This document shows positions 5,386-5,761 of a DNA stretch of 5,761 bases, in pieces. Every line of letters starts with the position of its first letter. Positions within the stretch are counted from its first letter, which is position 1. A program made the translations under genes and the position numbers. The stretch is from Paracoccaceae bacterium (GTDB taxonomy: Bacteria; Pseudomonadota; Alphaproteobacteria; Rhodobacterales; Rhodobacteraceae), in assembly GCA_007120685.1 (NCBI GenBank), contig SKNG01000433.1, positions 1-5,761 on the forward strand, in the 5' to 3' direction. The notes beneath the pieces are model-generated. The model had not been told where the DNA came from and ran no database searches. It saw only the letters and a list, made by a program, of their open reading frames with translations.

Positions 5386-5761
5386 GCGGCCTGCCGCTGG
5401 CCCGCGGCGCGGGTGAACAGCCGGTCGAAATTGGCCGAGGTCACACGCGCGAACTCGGCATAATCCAGCCCCCACAGGGGCGCGATGGCCCGCGCCGTAT
5501 GGGCGGTATAGGCGGGCTCGTTGCGCCGGCCGCGATGGGGGGGCGGGGCCAGATAGGGGGCGTCGGTTTCCACCAGCACGCGTTCTGCCGGCGCGGCGGC
5601 GAAGATGGCGCGCAGGGCGTCGGATTTCGGAAAGGCCGCGATGCCCGAGGCCGAGAGGTAGAAGCCCAGATCCAGCGCCGCCTCGGCCAGCGCCGGGCCG
5701 GAGGAATAGCAATGCATGACGCAGGAATAGGCCCCGGCGCGGTGTTCCTCGGTCAGGATGC
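5382..5761 (-). CDS. tatD: TatD-family metal-dependent hydrolase/DNase, C-terminal part
   Basis: About 125 C-terminal residues are present; the gene runs off the right edge. The reading from the edge is ILTEEHRAGAYSCVMHCYSS, then DLGFYLSASGIAAFPKS, RVLVETDAPYLAPPPHRG and RRNEPAYTAHTARAIA. The HC(F/Y)S and ETD(A/S)PYLAP...RG(K/R)RNEP blocks are the defining C-terminal motifs of TatD/YcfH nucleases, where the His and Asp bind the metals. The family acts on DNA 3' ends and related phosphoesters and adopts a TIM barrel. An internal ATG at 5715-5717 falls in the middle of the conserved barrel and is not the start. The stop overlaps the MBL start, so the two are translated together; in many alphaproteobacteria this pair follows metG/holB, which would be just outside the window. 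Confidence 0.95.
   Translation of the reverse strand, partial: ILTEEHRAGAYSCVMHCYSSGPALAEAALDLGFYLSASGIAAFPKSDALRAIFAAAPAERVLVETDAPYLAPPPHRGRRNEPAYTAHTARAIAPLWGLDYAEFARVTSANFDRLFTRAAGQRQAA

Noticed and set aside
5382..5712. An N-terminal extension of the MBL gene to 5712
   Set aside because: That stretch is the tatD gene in its own frame with clear TatD motifs; the overlapping frame translates to low-complexity Arg/Gly-rich sequence, and the MBL homology begins after 5385.

Overview
The window is GC-rich chromosomal DNA, densely coded on both strands. It most likely comes from an alphaproteobacterium of the Rhodobacterales (Rhodobacter/Paracoccus/Roseobacter type). That placement rests on remembered protein resemblance (the RlmN tail, the DoeB/EutE-type hydrolase, the tatD–MBL pair) and on base composition, not on a search. 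I see no rRNA, tRNA, CRISPR array, transposase, integrase or phage gene.

Layout from left to right. (1) Positions 1-355, + strand: the last codons of rlmN (23S rRNA/tRNA adenine-C2 methyltransferase), overlapped through TGATG by a small three-helix membrane protein of GlsB/YeaQ type. (2) 427-768, + strand: a single-domain cupin with a good Shine-Dalgarno sequence. (3) 769-916: a convergent 3' junction with two copies of a TTCGAA-centred palindrome. (4) 917-2290, - strand: a class III PLP aminotransferase resembling GABA/omega-amino-acid:pyruvate transaminases. (5) 2291-2428: a short divergent promoter region. (6) 2429-3427, + strand: a zinc deacylase closely resembling DoeB/EutE, the N-acetyl-diaminobutyrate deacetylase of ectoine breakdown. 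(7) 3428-3590: a second convergent junction with another copy of the palindrome and a related second palindrome. (8) 3591-5761, - strand: a probable operon read as tatD (partial), then a PhnP-like metallo-beta-lactamase-fold hydrolase, then an AEC-family (auxin efflux carrier) transporter.

Metabolically, the divergent aminotransferase/DoeB-like pair is the most coherent unit. In ectoine catabolism the deacetylase releases 2,4-diaminobutyrate, which a class III transaminase then uses. The ectoine hydrolase, aldehyde dehydrogenase, regulator and transporter of that pathway are absent from this window, so the pair may instead act on another N-acylated diamine or amino acid. The tatD–MBL block is housekeeping-like.

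The most unusual signal is non-coding. Both convergent junctions, and no other place in the window, carry 20-bp perfect palindromes with a TTCGAA centre. Two of the three sites share a composite layout of palindrome A, four bases, then palindrome B (intact at one site, half at the other). They are probably bidirectional transcription terminators or a REP-like repeat family. Because they contain no stop codon in any frame, they also generate spurious ORFs carrying a GPSKAR peptide.
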